Origin: Epiperipatus broadwayi
Taxonomy: Eukaryota; Onychophora; Udeonychophora; Euonychophora; Peripatidae
DNA length: 64,000 bases
Assembly: GCA_028023455.1 (NCBI GenBank)
Contig: JAQFVV010006700.1
Coordinates: 124,001 to 188,000 of the forward strand
Direction: 5' to 3'
In this document: one piece after another, positions 27,901 to 41,149 of the stretch
Layout of the letters: every line of letters starts with the position of its first letter
Numbering within the stretch: the first letter of the stretch is position 1
Notes under the pieces: generated by a model
What the model was told of the DNA's origin: nothing
The model's database searches: none
The model's input: the letters and a program-made list of their open reading frames with translations, nothing else
Translations under genes and position numbers: made by a program

Positions 27901-30900
27901 ATTATCAATTTTTTGGAATATGTAATCTGGCTGTATTTCCAAGCTTAAAACGTGCTATGCACAGGCTGCTATCCAATACTATATTTTGATAGAAAAAAAT
28001 TCGCTAATTTTGTCATATTTAGGTAGAATTAGCTTAATTATACTGAACTGCCATTTTAAAGTATTCAAATTCACCAATTTTTAGGAATTTAAAATCTGGC
28101 TGTTTTTCCAAGCTTAAAAAGCACTATGAACATGCTGGTGTAGAATACTATATTCTGATAGAATTTTTGAACTGATTTTGTCATATTTAGATAGATTTAG
28201 CTAAATTATACTGAACTGCAATGTTAAAGTATTCAAATTTATCAATTTTTAGGAATTTGTAACCTGGTTGGATTTCCAACCTTAAAACACACTATGTAGA
28301 TGCTGGTGTACAATACTATATTTGGATGAATTTTTCAGTGATTTTGTCATATTTTGGTAAAATTAGCTAAATTATACTGAACTGCAATGTTAATGTACTC
28401 AAGTTCATCAATTTTTAGGAGTTTGTAACCTGGTTTTATTTCCATGCTTGAAACACACTACAATATTTTGAATGAAATTTTTTGCTGATTTAACATATTT
28501 AGCTAGAATTATCTAAATTATGCTGATTTGCAATGTTGAAGTATTTAAATTCATCAATTTTTAGGAATTTGTAACATGGCTGTATTTCCGAGCTTAAAAC
28601 ACACTATGAACCTGCTGGTGTACAATACTATATTTTGAATGATTTTTTTCACTGATTTTGTCATATTTAGGTAGAATTAGCCAAATTATACTGGACTCCA
28701 ATGTTAAAGTATTACAATTCATCAATTTTTAGGAATTTGTAACCTGGCTGTATTTCTAAGGTTAAAATGCGCTTTGAACATGCTGTGGTACAATACTATA
28801 TTTTGAATAAATTTTGTCAGTGATTTTGTTATATTTAGGTAGAATTTGGTAAATTTTACTGAACTGCAATGCTAAAGTATTTAAATTCGTCAATTTTTAG
28901 GAATTTGTAACCTGGTTGTATTTCCAAGCTTGAAACACACTATGAACATACTGGTGTACAATACAATATTTTGAAAGAATTTTTTGCTGATTTTGTCATA
29001 TTTAGGTAAAATTAGCATAATTATACTGAACTGCAATGTTAAAGTATTCAAAATTATCAATTTTTTGGAATATGTAATCTGGCTGTATTTCCAAGCTTAA
29101 AACGTGCTATGCACAGGCTGCTATCCAATACTATATTTTGATAGAAAAAAATTCGCTAATTTTGTCATATTTAGGTAGAATTAGCTTAATTATACTGAAC
29201 TGCCATTTTAAAGTATTCAAATTCACCAATTTTTAGGAATTTAAAATCTGGCTGTTTTTCCAAGCTTAAAAAGCACTATGAACATGCTGGTGTAGAATAC
29301 TATATTCTGATAGAATTTTTGAACTGATTTTGTCATATTTAGATAGATTTAGCTAAATTATACTGAACTGCAATGTTAAAGTATTCAAATTTATCAATTT
29401 TTAGGAATTTGTAACCTGGTTGGATTTCCAACCTTAAAACACACTATGTAGATGCTGGTGTACAATACTATATTTGGATGAATTTTTCAGTGATTTTGTC
29501 ATATTTTGGTAAAATTAGCTAAATTATACTGAACTGCAATGTTAATGTACTCAAGTTCATCAATTTTTAGGAGTTTGTAACCTGGTTTTATTTCCATGCT
29601 TGAAACACACTACAATATTTTGAATGAAATTTTTTGCTGATTTAACATATTTAGCTAGAATTATCTAAATTATGCTGATTTGCAATGTTGAAGTATTTAA
29701 ATTCATCAATTTTTAGGAATTTGTAACATGGCTGTATTTCCGAGCTTAAAACACACTATGAACCTGCTGGTGTACAATACTATATTTTGAATGATTTTTT
29801 TCACTGATTTTGTCATATTTAGGTAGAATTAGCCAAATTATACTGGACTCCAATGTTAAAGTATTCAATTACACCAATTTTCAATGAATTTAAAATCTGA
29901 CTGTTTTTCCAAGCTTAAAACACACTATGAACATGCTGGCATACAATACTATATTCTGATGGAATCTTTACACTGATTTTGTCATATGTTGATAGATTTA
30001 GCTAAATTATACTGAATTGCAATGTTAAAATATTCAAATTTATCAATTTTTAGGAATTTGTAACCTGGTTGTATTTCCAAGCTTAAAACACACTATGTAG
30101 ATGCTGGTGTACAATACTATATTTGGATGAATTTTTTCAGTGATTTTGTCATATTTAGGTAAAATTAGCTAAATTATACTGAACTGCAATGTTAATGTAC
30201 TCAAGTTCATCAATTTTTAGGAGTTTGTAACCTGGCTGTATTTCCAAGCTTAAAACACACTACAATATTTTGAATGATATTTTTTGCTGATTTATCATAT
30301 TTAGGTAGAATTAGCTAAATTATACTGAACTGCAATGTTAAACAATTTAAATTCATCAATTTTTAGGAATTTGTAACATGGCTGTATTTCCGAGCTTAAA
30401 ACACACTATTAACATACTGGTGTACAATACAATATTTTGAATGAATTTTTTGCTGATTTTGTCATATTTAGGTAGAATTAGCTAAATTATACTGAACTGA
30501 AATGTTAAAGTATTTAAATTCATCAATTTTTAGGAATTTGTAATCTGGCTGTATTTCCAAGTTGAAAACACACCATGAACTTGCTACTGTACAATAGTAT
30601 GTTTTGATAAAAAAAAATTTCACTAATTTTGTCATATTTACGTAGAATTAGCTAAATCATACTGAACTGCCATGTTAAAGTATTCAACATCATCAATTTT
30701 TAGAAATTTGTAATCTGGCTATATTTCCAAGCTTAAAACACGCTATGAACATGCTGCTGTAAAATACTATATTTTGATAGAATTTTTCACTGGTTTTGTC
30801 ATATTTAGGCAGAATTAGCTAAATTATACTGAACTGCTATGTTAAAGTATTCAAATTCATTAATTTTTAGGAATTTCTAACCTGGCTGTATTTCCAAGTT

Positions 30901-33900
30901 TAAAATGAGCAAAGAACATACTGGTGTACAATGGTATATTTTGAATGAATTTTTTTCACTGATTTTGTCATATTTAGGTAGAAATAGCTAAATTGGACTG
31001 AACTGCAATGTTAAAGTATTGAAATTCATCAATTTTTAAGAATATGTATTCCAGCTGTATTTCCAAGCTTAAAACGCGCTATAAACCTGCTGGTGTACAA
31101 TACTATATTTTGAATGAATTTGTTCAGTGATTTTGTCTTATTTAGGTCGAATTAGCTAAATTATACTGAACTGCAATGCTAAAGTATTCAAATTCGTCAA
31201 TTTTTAGGAATTTGTAACCTGGCTGTATTTCCAAACTTAAAACACACTATGAACATACTGGTGTACAATACAATATTTTGAATGAATTTTTTTGCTGATT
31301 TGTCATATTTAGGTAGAATTAGCTAAATTATACTGAACTGCAATGTTAAAGTATTCAAATTCATCAATTTTGAGAAATTTGTAACCTGGCAGTATTTCCA
31401 AGCTTAAAACGCGCTATGAACATGCTACTGTACAATAGTATGTTTTGATAAAAAAAATTTTGCTAATTTTGTCATATTTACATAGAGTTAGCTAAATTAT
31501 ACTGAACTGCCATGTTAATGTATTCAAAATCATCAATTTTTAGGAATTTGTAATCTGGCTATATTTCCAAGCTTAAAACACACTATGAACAAGCTGCTGT
31601 ACAATACTATATTTTGATAGAATTTTTTCACTGGTTTTGTCATATTTAGGCAGAATTAGCTAAATTATACTGAACTGCTATGTTAAAGTTTTCAAATTCA
31701 TTAATTTTTAGGAATTTGTAACCTGGCTGTATTTCCAAGTTTAAAATGAGCAAAGAACATATTGGTGTACAATGGTATATTTTGAATGAATTTTTTCACT
31801 GATTTTTTCATATTTAGGTAGAATTAGCTAAATTGGACTGAACTGCAATGTTAAAGTATTGAAATTCATCAATTTTTAAGAATATGTATTCCAGCTGTAT
31901 TTCCAAGCTTAAAACTTGCTATTAACAAGCTGGTGTACAATACAATATTTTGAATGATTTTTTTGCCGATTTTGTTATATTTAGGTAGAATAAGCTAAAT
32001 TATACTGAACTGCAATGTTAAAGTATTCAAATTCATACATTTTTTGGAATTTGTAACCTGGTTGTATTTCCAAGCTTAAAACATTCTATGAACATGCGGG
32101 TAGACAATACAATATTTTGAAAGAATTTTTTGCTGATTTTGTCATATTTAGGTAGAATTAGCTAAATTACACTGAACTGCAATGTTAAAGTATTCAAAGT
32201 CATCAATTTTCAGGAATTTGTAACCTGGCTGTATTTCTAAGCTTAAAACGTGCTATGTACCTGCTGGTGTACAATACTATATTGTGAATAATTTTTTTCA
32301 CTGATTTTGTCATATTTAGGTAGAATTAGCCAAATTATACTGGACTCCAATGTTAAAGTATTCCAATTCATCAATTTTTATGAATTTGTAACCTGGCTGT
32401 AATTCTAAGGTTAAAATGTGCTTTGAACATGCTGGGGTACAATACTATATTTTGAATAAATTTTTTTGCTTATTTATGTCATATTTAGGTAGAATTTGCT
32501 AAATTATACTGAACTGCAATGTTAACGTATTTAAATTCATCAAATTTTAGGATTTTGCAATCTTGCTTTATTTCCAAGCTTAAAACGTGCTATAAACATG
32601 CTGGTGTACAATACTATATTTTGAATGAATTTTTTCACTGATTTTGTCTTATTTAGGTAGAATTAGCTAAATGATATTGCACTGCAATGTTAAAGTATTC
32701 AAATTCATCAACTTTAGGAATTTGTAACTTGGCTGTCTTCCCAAGCTTAAAATGTGCTATGAACATGCTGGTGTACAATACTATATTTTGAATGAATTTT
32801 TTCAGTGATTTTGTCATATTTAAGTAGAATTAGCTAAATTATACTGAACTGCAATGCTAAATTATTCAAATTCGTCAATATTTAGGAATTTGTAACCTGG
32901 CTGTATTTCCAAGCTTAAAACACACTATGAACATACTGGTGTACAATACAATATTTTCAAAGAATTTTTTGCTGATTTTGTCATATTTAGGTAAAATTAG
33001 CTAAATTTTACTGAACTGCAATGTTAAAGTATTCAAAATCATCAATTTTTTGGAATTTGTAATGTCTGTATTTCCAAGCTTGAAACGTGCTATGAACATG
33101 CTGCTGTACAATACTATATTTTGATTAAAAAAATTCGCTAATTTTGTCATATTTAGGTAGAATTAGCTATATTATACTGAACTGCCATGTTAAACTATTC
33201 AAATTTACCAATTTTTAGGAATATAAAATCGGGCTGTTTTTCCAAGCTTAAAATGCTCTATGAACATGCTGGCGTACAATACTATCTTCTGATAGAATTT
33301 TACACTGATTTTGTCATATTTAGATAGATTTAGCTAAATTATACTGAACTGCAATGTTAAAGTATTCAAATTCATCAATTTTTACAAATTTGTAACCTGG
33401 TTGTATTTCCAAGCTTAAAACACACTATGTAGATGCTGGTGTACAATACTATATTTGGATGAATGTTTTCAGTGATTTTGTCATATTTAGGTAAAATTAG
33501 CTAAATTATACTGAACTCCAATGTTAATGTACTCAAGTTCATCAATTTTTAGGAGTTTGTAACCTCGCTGTATTTCTAAGCTTAAAACACGCTATGAACA
33601 TGCTGGTGTACATTACCAAATTTTGAATGAATTTTTTTGCTGATTTTGTCATATTTAGGTAGAATTAGCTATATTATACTGAACTGCAATGTTAAAGTAT
33701 TCAAATTCATAAATTTTTAGGAATTTGTAATCTGGCTGTGTTTCAAAGCTTAAAACACACTATCAACAAGCTGGTGTACAATACAATATTTTGAATGAAT
33801 TTTTTTGCTGATTTGTCATAGTTAGGTAGAATTAGCTAAATTATACTGAACTGCAATGTTAAAGTATTTAAATTCATAAATTTTTAAAAATTTGTAACCT

Positions 33901-34334
33901 GGCTGTATTTCCAAGCTTAAAATGTGCAATGACCATGCTGCTGTACAATACTACATTTTGTATGAATTTTTTTGCTGATTTTGTCATATTTAGGTAGAAT
34001 TAGCTAAATTATACTCAACTGCAATGTTAAAGTACTCAAGTTCATAAATTTTTAGGAATTTGTAACCTGTCTGTATTTCCAAGCTTAAAACATGCTATGA
34101 ACATGCTGGTGTACAATACAATATTTTGAAAGAATTTTTTGCTGATTTTGTCATATTTAGGTAGAGTTAGGTAAATTATACTGAACTGCAATGTTAACGT
34201 ATTTAAATTCATTAAATTTTAGGATTTTGCAATCTTGCTTTATTTCCAAGCTTAAAACGCGCTATAAACATGCTGGTTTACAATACTATATTTTGAATGA
34301 ATTTTTTCACTGATTTTGTCATATTTAGGTAGAG
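21906..34334 (+). repeat. Satellite family A array, third segment
   Basis: Head-to-tail monomers as before. The block 22,560 to about 24,130 repeats the subtype order of 7,340-9,060 but without any LINE. The run 24,520-25,100 recurs at 27,041-27,460 (offset 2,519 bp, 15 monomers). Shortened monomers lacking part of the GAACATGCTGGTG segment occur near 22,270, 28,450, 29,605 and 30,255. The segment ends abruptly at about 34,334, where a monomer jumps from TTTAGGTAGAG straight to TGATTTGTAACCTGG, losing about 70 bp, and family B begins. Confidence 0.95.
27461..29865 (+). repeat. Tandem 1,152-bp higher-order unit, two full copies plus 101 bp
   Basis: Copy 1 is 27,461-28,612, copy 2 is 28,613-29,764 and a partial copy 3 is 29,765-29,865. 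Wherever I compared lines the copies were identical, including private variants such as the TGCACAGGCTGCTATCC monomer and the shortened monomer. Each unit contains seven monomers, one of them short. Such identity means a very recent unequal exchange, or an assembly duplication. Confidence 0.9.
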
Positions 34335-37300
34335 TGATTTGTAACCTGGTTGTATTTCCAAGCCTAAAAACACATTAGGAAAAACGTAATCTAGAATAAT
34401 ATTTTTTGAGTGAATTTTTTGGTGATTTTGTTATATTTAGCTAGAATTAGATAAATTAAACTGAAGTGCCATGTTAAAGTTTTAAGATTCATCAATTTTG
34501 AGTTATTTCTAACCTGGCTACTTTTCCATGGTCAAAATCTCATACAAAACAGCTAGTCTACAATAGTATATTTTGTATGAAATTTTTTGCTGATATTCTT
34601 ATATTTAGCTATAATTTCATAAATTAAAGTGAACTGCCATGTTCAAGTTTTAAGATTCATTAATTTTGATGAATTTGTAAGCTGACTGCATTTCCAAGCC
34701 TAAAACGCTATAGGAAAACCTAGTGTAGAATACTATTTTTTGAATGAATTTTTTTGCTGAATTTTTTTATATTTAGCTAGAATTAGCGAAATTATACTGA
34801 CATGCCATGTTAAAGTTTCCAGATTAATCAATTTTGAGGAATTTGTAACTTGGCCACTTTTGCATGGTCAAAGCCTGATACAAAATAGCTAGTCCATCAT
34901 ACAATATTTTGAATGAATTTTTTTGCTGATTTTGTTATAGTTAGCTAGAATTAGCTAAATTATATGAAACTGATGTGTTCAATGTTTTATGATTCATCAA
35001 TTTTGAAAACTTTGTATCCCTGGCTGCATTTCAATGCCTAAAAACACTATAGTAACAGCTTGCATAGAATACTATTTTTTGAATGAATTTTTTGCTCATT
35101 TTGTTATATTTAGCTATAATTCGCTAAATTATACAGAACTGCCATGTTAAACATTTACGATTCATCAATTTTTAGCAATTTTTAACCTGTCTGCTTTTCC
35201 ACGCCTAAAAAGCTCTAGGAAAAATCTAGTGTAGAAGTCTATTTTGTTGAATTCATTTTTTTTGTTGATTTTGTTATATTTAGCTAGAAATTGATAAATT
35301 AAAGTTAACTGCCATGTTAAAGTTTTAAGATTCATCAATTTTGAGGAATTTATAACCTGGCTGCATTTTCACGCTTAAAAACACTTTAATAAAGAGTAGT
35401 GTATAATACTATTTTTTGAATGAATTCTTTTGCTGATTTTGGTGTATTTAGCTACAATTAGCTAAATTATACTGAACTGCCATGTTAAAGTTTTAAGATT
35501 CATCAATTTTGAGTAATTTGTAACCTGGCTGATTTTGTGTGGTCAAAACCCCATACAAAACAGATAGTCTACAATACTATATTTTGAATGAATTTTTGTG
35601 CTGATTTTGTTATATTTAGCTTGATTTAGCTAAATTATACTGAACTGCCATGTTAATGCTTTCAGATTCATCAATTTTGAGGAATTTGTAACCTGCCTGC
35701 ATTTCCAAGTTTTAAAATGCTTTAGTAAAAAGCTAGTCTAGAATACTACTTTTTTAATGAATTTTTTTGCTGATTTTATAATATTTAGCTAGAATTAACT
35801 GAATTATACTGAACTTTTATTTAAAAGTTTTAGGATTTATCAATTTTGAGAAATTTGTAACCTGGCTGCATTTCCAAACCTAAGAACACTTTACAGAAAA
35901 GGTAGTGTAGAATACTTTTTTTAACAAATTTTTTTCTGATTTTGTTACTGAACTGCCATGTTAAAGTTTTAAGATTCATAAATTTTGACAAATTTGTAAC
36001 TTGGCAGCTTTTCCATGGTCAAAACCCCATACACAACAGCTAGTCTACAATACTATATTTTGAATGAATTTTTTTGCTAATTTTGTTATAGTTATCTAGA
36101 ATTTGATAAATTAATGTGAACTGCCATGTTAAAGTTTTAAGATTCATCAAGTTTGAGGAATTTGTAACTTGGCTGCATTTCCAAGCCTAAAAACACTATA
36201 GGAAAAATCTAGTGTAGAATACTATTTGTTGAATGAATTTTTTTGCTGATTTTGTTATATTTAGCTAGAATTAAATAAATTAAACTGAACTGCCATGTTA
36301 AAGTTTTAAGATTCATCAATTTTGCAGAATTTGTATCCTGGCTGCATTTCCAAGCCTAAAAATGCTATACGAATCAGCTAGTGTAGAATTTTTTTTAATG
36401 AGTTTTTTTGCTGATTTTGTTATATTTAGCTAGAATTAGCTAAATTATACGGAACTTTCATGTTAAAGTTTTAAGATTCATCAATTTTGAGGAATTTGTA
36501 ACCTAGCTGCTTTTGCATGGTCAAAACCCCATACAAAACAGCTAGTCTACAATACTATATTTTGAATGATTTTTTTTGGTGATTTTGTTATATTTAGCTA
36601 GACTTTCATAAATTAAAGTGTACTGCCCTGTTAAAGTTTTAACATTCATCAATTTTAAGGAATTGTGCCCTGGCTGCATTTCCAAGCTGAAAAATGATAT
36701 AGGAAAAAGCTTGTGTAGAATACTATTTTTTGAATGAATTTTTTTGCTGCTTTTGTTATATTTAGCTAGAATAAAATAAATTAAACTGAACTGCCATGTT
36801 AAAGTTTTAAGATTCATTAATTTTGAGGAATTTGTAATCTGGATGCATTTCCAAGCCTAAAAATGCTACAGGAAAAAGCTAGTGTAGCTACAAATACTAT
36901 TTTTTTGATCGAATTCATTCTGATTTTGTTATATTTAGCTAGAATTATATAAATTATACTGCACTGCCACGTTAAAGGTTTAAGATTTATCAATTTTGAA
37001 AATTTTTTAACCTGGCTGCATTTCCAAGCCTAAAAACGCGCTAGGAAAAAGCTAGTATAGAAGGCTATTTTTTGAATAATTTTTTTTTGCTGATTTTGTT
37101 ACATTTAGCTAGAATTTGATAAATTAAAGTTAACTAACATCTTAAAGTTTTACGATTCATGAATTTTGAGGAATTTCTAACCTGGCTGCATTTTCATGCT
37201 TAAAAATGCTATACGAAAATCCTAGTGTAGAATACTATATTTTGAATGAATTTTTTTGCTGATTTTGTTATATTTAGCTAGAATTAGATAAATTAAACAG

Positions 37301-39640
37301 AAGTGCCATGTTAAACTTTTAAGATTCATCAATTTTGAGGAATTTGTAACCTACCTGCATTTTCAAGCTGAAAAATGCTATAGGAAAAGGCTAGTGTAAA
37401 ATACTACTGTTTGAATAAATTCTGTTGCCAACTTTGTTATATTTGGCTAGAATTAGCTAAATTATACTGAACTTCCATGTTAAAGTTTTAAGATTCATCC
37501 ATAATCAGGAATTTGTAACCTGGCTGCTTTTGCATAGTCAAAACCCCATACAAAACTGCTAGTCTTCAATACTATATTTTGAATGAATTTTTTTGCTGAT
37601 TTTGTTATATTTAGCTAGAATTCGATAAATTAAACAGAAGTGCCATGTTAAACTTTTAAGATTCATCATCAATTTTGAGGAATTTGTAACCTGTGGCTTT
37701 TGCATGGTCAAAACCTCGTACAAAACAGCTAGTCTACAATACTATATTTTGTATGAAATATTTTTGCTGATTTTGTTATATTTATCTTGAATTTAATAAA
37801 TTAAGGTGAACTGCCATGTTAAAGTTTTAAGACTCATCAATTTTGATGAATTTGTAAGCTGGCTGCATTTCCAAGCCTAAAAACTCTATAGGACAAGCCT
37901 AGTGTAGAATATTATTTTTTGAATGAATTCTTTTGCTGATTTTGTTATATTTACCTAGAATTAAATAAATTAAACTGAACTGCCATGTTAAAGTTTTAAT
38001 ATTAATCAATTTTGAGATATTTGTAACCTAGCCCCATACAGAACAGTTCATGTACAATACTATATTTTGAATGGAGTATTTGCTGATTTTGTTATATTTA
38101 GCTAGAATTATAGAAATTAAACAACTGCCATGTTAAAGTTTTAAGATTCATCAATTTTGAGGAATTGTGCCCTGTCTGCATTTCCAAGCCTAAAAACGCT
38201 ATAGGAAAAGGCTTGTGTGGAATACTATTTTTAGAATAAATTCTTTTGCTGATTGTGTTATATTTAGCTAGAATGAAATAAATTAAACTGAACTGCCATG
38301 TTAAATTTTAAGATTCATCAATTTTGAGGATTTTGTAACCTGGCTGCATTTTCAAGCTGAAAAATGCTATAGGAAAAGGCTAGTGTAGAATACTATTTTT
38401 TAAATGAATTCTGTTGCCAATTTTGGTGAAAATTAGATAAATTAAACTGAACTGCCATGGTAAAGTTTTAAGATTCATGAATTTTGAGGAATTTGTAACC
38501 TGGCTGCATTCCACGCCTAAAAATTCTATATGAAAAAGCTAGTGTGGAATACTATTTTTTAAATAAATTTCTTTGCTGATTTTGTTATATTTAGCTAGAA
38601 TTAGCTAAATCATACTGAACTGCCATGTTAAAGTTTTATGATTCATAAATTTTGAGGAATTTGTATCCTGGATGCTTTTTTGCATGGTCAAAACCCCATA
38701 CAAAACAGCTACTCTACAATACTATATTTTGAATAATTTTTTTTTGCTTATTTTGTTATATTTAGCTAGAATTAGCTAAATTATACTGAACTGACATGTT
38801 AATGTTTTCAGATTCATCAATTTTGAGGAATTTGTAACCTGGCTTTATTTCCAAGCCTAAACATGTTTTAGGAAAAAGCTAGTCTAGAATACTATTTTTT
38901 GAATGAATTTTTTTGATAATTTTGTTATAATTAGCCAGAATTAGCTGAATTATACTGAACTTCTGTGTTAAAGTTTTAGGATTCATCAATTTTGAGAAAT
39001 TTGTAACCTGGCTGCATTTCCAAGCTTAAAAACGCTGTACAAAAAATCTAGTGTAGAATACTTTTTTCTAATGAATTTTTTTGCTAATTTTGTTATATTT
39101 AGCTAGAGTTAGATAAATTATACTGAACTGCCATGTTAAAGTTTTAAGATTCATCAATTTTGAGGAATTTGTAACCTGGCCACTTTGCCATTGTCAAAAC
39201 CCCATATAAAACAGCTAGTCTACAATACTATATTTTGAATGAATTTTTTTGCTAATTTTGTTATAGTTATCTAGAGTTTGATAAATTAAAGTGAACTGCC
39301 ATGTTAATGTTTTAAGATTCATCAAGTTTGAGGAATTTGTAACCTGGCTGCATTTCTAAGCCTAAAAATGCTATAGAAAAAAGCTAGTGTAGAATACTAT
39401 TTTTTGATTGCATTTTTTTTGCTGATTTTGTTATATTTAGCTAGAATTAGATAAATTAAACTGAACTGCTATGTTAAAGTTTTAAGATTCATCAATTTTG
39501 AGGAATTTGTAACCTGGCCGCTTGTCTACAATACTATATTTTGAATGAAATTTTTGGTAATTTTGTTATAGTTATCTAAAAACGCTATTGGGAAAAGGTA
39601 GTGTAGAATACTATTTTTTGAATGAATTTTTTTGCTGACT
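34335..39640 (+). repeat. Satellite family B, diverged flank of the array
   Basis: About 32 head-to-tail monomers of 165-168 bp on the same strand as family A (for example TTTGTTATAT at 36,251, 36,416, 36,584 and 36,752). Consensus differences from A are TTTTGTTATATTTAGCTAG, CTGAACTGCCATGTTAAAG and TTTTAAGATTCATCAATTTT. The second half of the monomer is of two kinds: TTTCCAAGCCTAAAAACGCT with AAAAGCTAGTGTAGAA, or GCATGGTCAAAACCCC with ACAAAACAGCTAGTCTAC. Monomers differ far more from one another than in family A and no higher-order period is evident. Open frames here, such as 36,542-36,817 minus, are satellite translations. Confidence 0.9.
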
Positions 39641-40210
39641 TTGATAATAAATTGTTTTGCAGAGTTTGTCCAATTTAACTAGAACTAGATTAATTTCACT
39701 GAACTGTATTGTTAAAGTAATATGATTCATCAATTTAGAAAAGTATGTTCCCTGGCTGCATTTTCAAGCTAATGGTCCCATTATAAGGAATCTATTATAC
39801 TGTACATTTCTAAGTAATAAATTTGTTGCTGTTTTTGACCAATTTAGCTAAAAATAGCTTATTTTTACTGAACTGTAATGTTAAATACGATTCATCAATT
39901 TAGTGAAATTTGTTGCCAGACTGCATTTGCAAGTTCATGGGCCCTTTATAAGAAATATAATATGCCATACATTACTGATAATAAAGGTTTTTGCTGATTT
40001 TCTTCAATTTAGTTAAAACTAGCTTAATTTTACTGAACTGTAATGTTACAGTATTAAGTTTTATCAATGTAGAAAAATTTATTCCCTGGCTGGATTTGCA
40101 AGATAATGGGCCCATTAATAGAAATCTAGTATATTATAAATTTTTCTGATTTTACTCTATTTAGCTAAAACTAGTTTAATTTTACTCAACTGTAATGTTA
40201 AAGACATTAA
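39641..40210 (+). repeat. Satellite family C, left part (oldest layer)
   Basis: About three strongly diverged units of about 165 bp that keep recognisable blocks of the A/B monomer: AATTTAGCTAAAA, TTTTACTGAACTGTAATGTT, GATTCATCAATTTAG and CCTGGCTGCATTT. The region after that (CAAGCTAATGGTCCCATTAT) has no counterpart in A or B. It ends at about 40,210 in a run of AAAGTAAAT repeats. Confidence 0.7.
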
Positions 40211-41149
40211 AAGTAAATTAATACTCTAAAAGTAAATAAATACACTAAAAGTAAATATATATATAAAAGATTATGACTAATTTAACAAGTTAATTACATG
40301 AGTTTGGTTACATTTAATAATTATTCAAAGGATAAAAAATGTTTTACTGGTAATCTTGGAACTTCTGGGCTTCTGTTCATGAATACACATCAGTGGCTTG
40401 GTATATTTTATGGCAACATGGATGGTCATCTCTCATTCAGTGGAACTTCTATGGATGCTCATCTCTCCAACAATCTGAAGAAGACACGGCCCATCTACTT
40501 GTCCATTTTAGCAAGTACTTCAATCATCTTCTTAAACTTAGTCTTAGACTTCTGCTGGGTTTTTTCTTTTCTTTTTTTTAACAATGTCCCAGTGTGCTTA
40601 AATATTTTTTTCTTTCAGGCTGATTCTTTGCTATAATGGTTTCTGTTCTTAGATTTTGATCTTGATTTCAGTTCCATTTGCCACTGTATCTCTGCAAACC
40701 TCTTTGGTGCAAGTTTTGTATCCTGTGCATTGTATCTAGCTTTATCTGTCAATATGTTACAATGCATACAGGATGTGGAGGTCTTAAATTACTACTGTTT
40801 GTATCACTCTGGGGATACAGCACATATTTTTACTTATTTAATAAGTTGCAACTACTCTCCCATTGTTTACCTATTTTAACATTTCTTACTTATTATTAAA
40901 GATTTATTTTGCTTGTGTTTTCAAAGTCTTTACATAATTTTTATTTTAATCAGAACCTTTTAGCAACTATTTTTTAACTGAAATAAATAGCATGACTGAA
41001 ATATGTAAATTCTTAACCCATTAACTAACAAAATTGACACACACAAGTACCTATTTCTAATGTGTGCAAATATTTTCAAATCAATATCAATACACTGGTA
41101 GATAGACTAATTTTAATACAACATGAAGCAAGTATGTCTGTGTACAGAC
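40211..41149. other. 0.9-kb non-satellite insert within satellite family C
   Basis: Sequence unrelated to the satellite, bounded by family C units on both sides. It starts with short AAAGTAAATA repeats (40,205-40,262) and ends near a hairpin (TATGTCTGT/ACAGACATA, about 41,130-41,150). The base composition is less extreme at 40,340-40,800. It holds the minus-strand reading-frame remnant at 40,495-40,767. The plus-strand open frames 40,298-40,636 and 40,678-40,899 look like chance antisense frames. I see no terminal repeats or poly(A) that would name a mobile element. Confidence 0.5.
40495..40767 (-). pseudogene. Unidentified basic reading-frame remnant
   Basis: Read on the minus strand from an ATG at 40,765-40,767, one frame stays open for 91 codons to a TAG at 40,495-40,497, with a single internal TGA at 40,615-40,617. 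The protein is strongly basic: a CMHC pair near the start, LAPKRFAEIQWQMELKSRSK in the first part, and a Lys-rich tail ending MIEVLAKMDK. The low number of stops in such AT-rich DNA and the protein-like composition suggest a former exon or a retrocopy; I do not recognise the family. In the same frame a TAA lies 11 codons upstream of the ATG, so an upstream exon joined by splicing is possible. It may be related to the candidate exon at 42,124-42,250, also minus. Confidence 0.35.

Noticed and set aside
171-34334. CRISPR-like array
   Set aside because: Repeats are 168-bp contiguous monomers without unique spacers, in a eukaryotic setting.
36542-36817. Minus-strand frame with a repeating 30-40 residue pattern
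   Set aside because: Translation of two family B monomers; no start context and not kept in neighbouring monomers.
40298-40636. Plus-strand frame of 112 codons in the 0.9-kb insert
   Set aside because: The opposite strand shows the more convincing coding pattern in the same place; this frame ends in a Phe-rich run caused by the T-rich complement of Lys codons.
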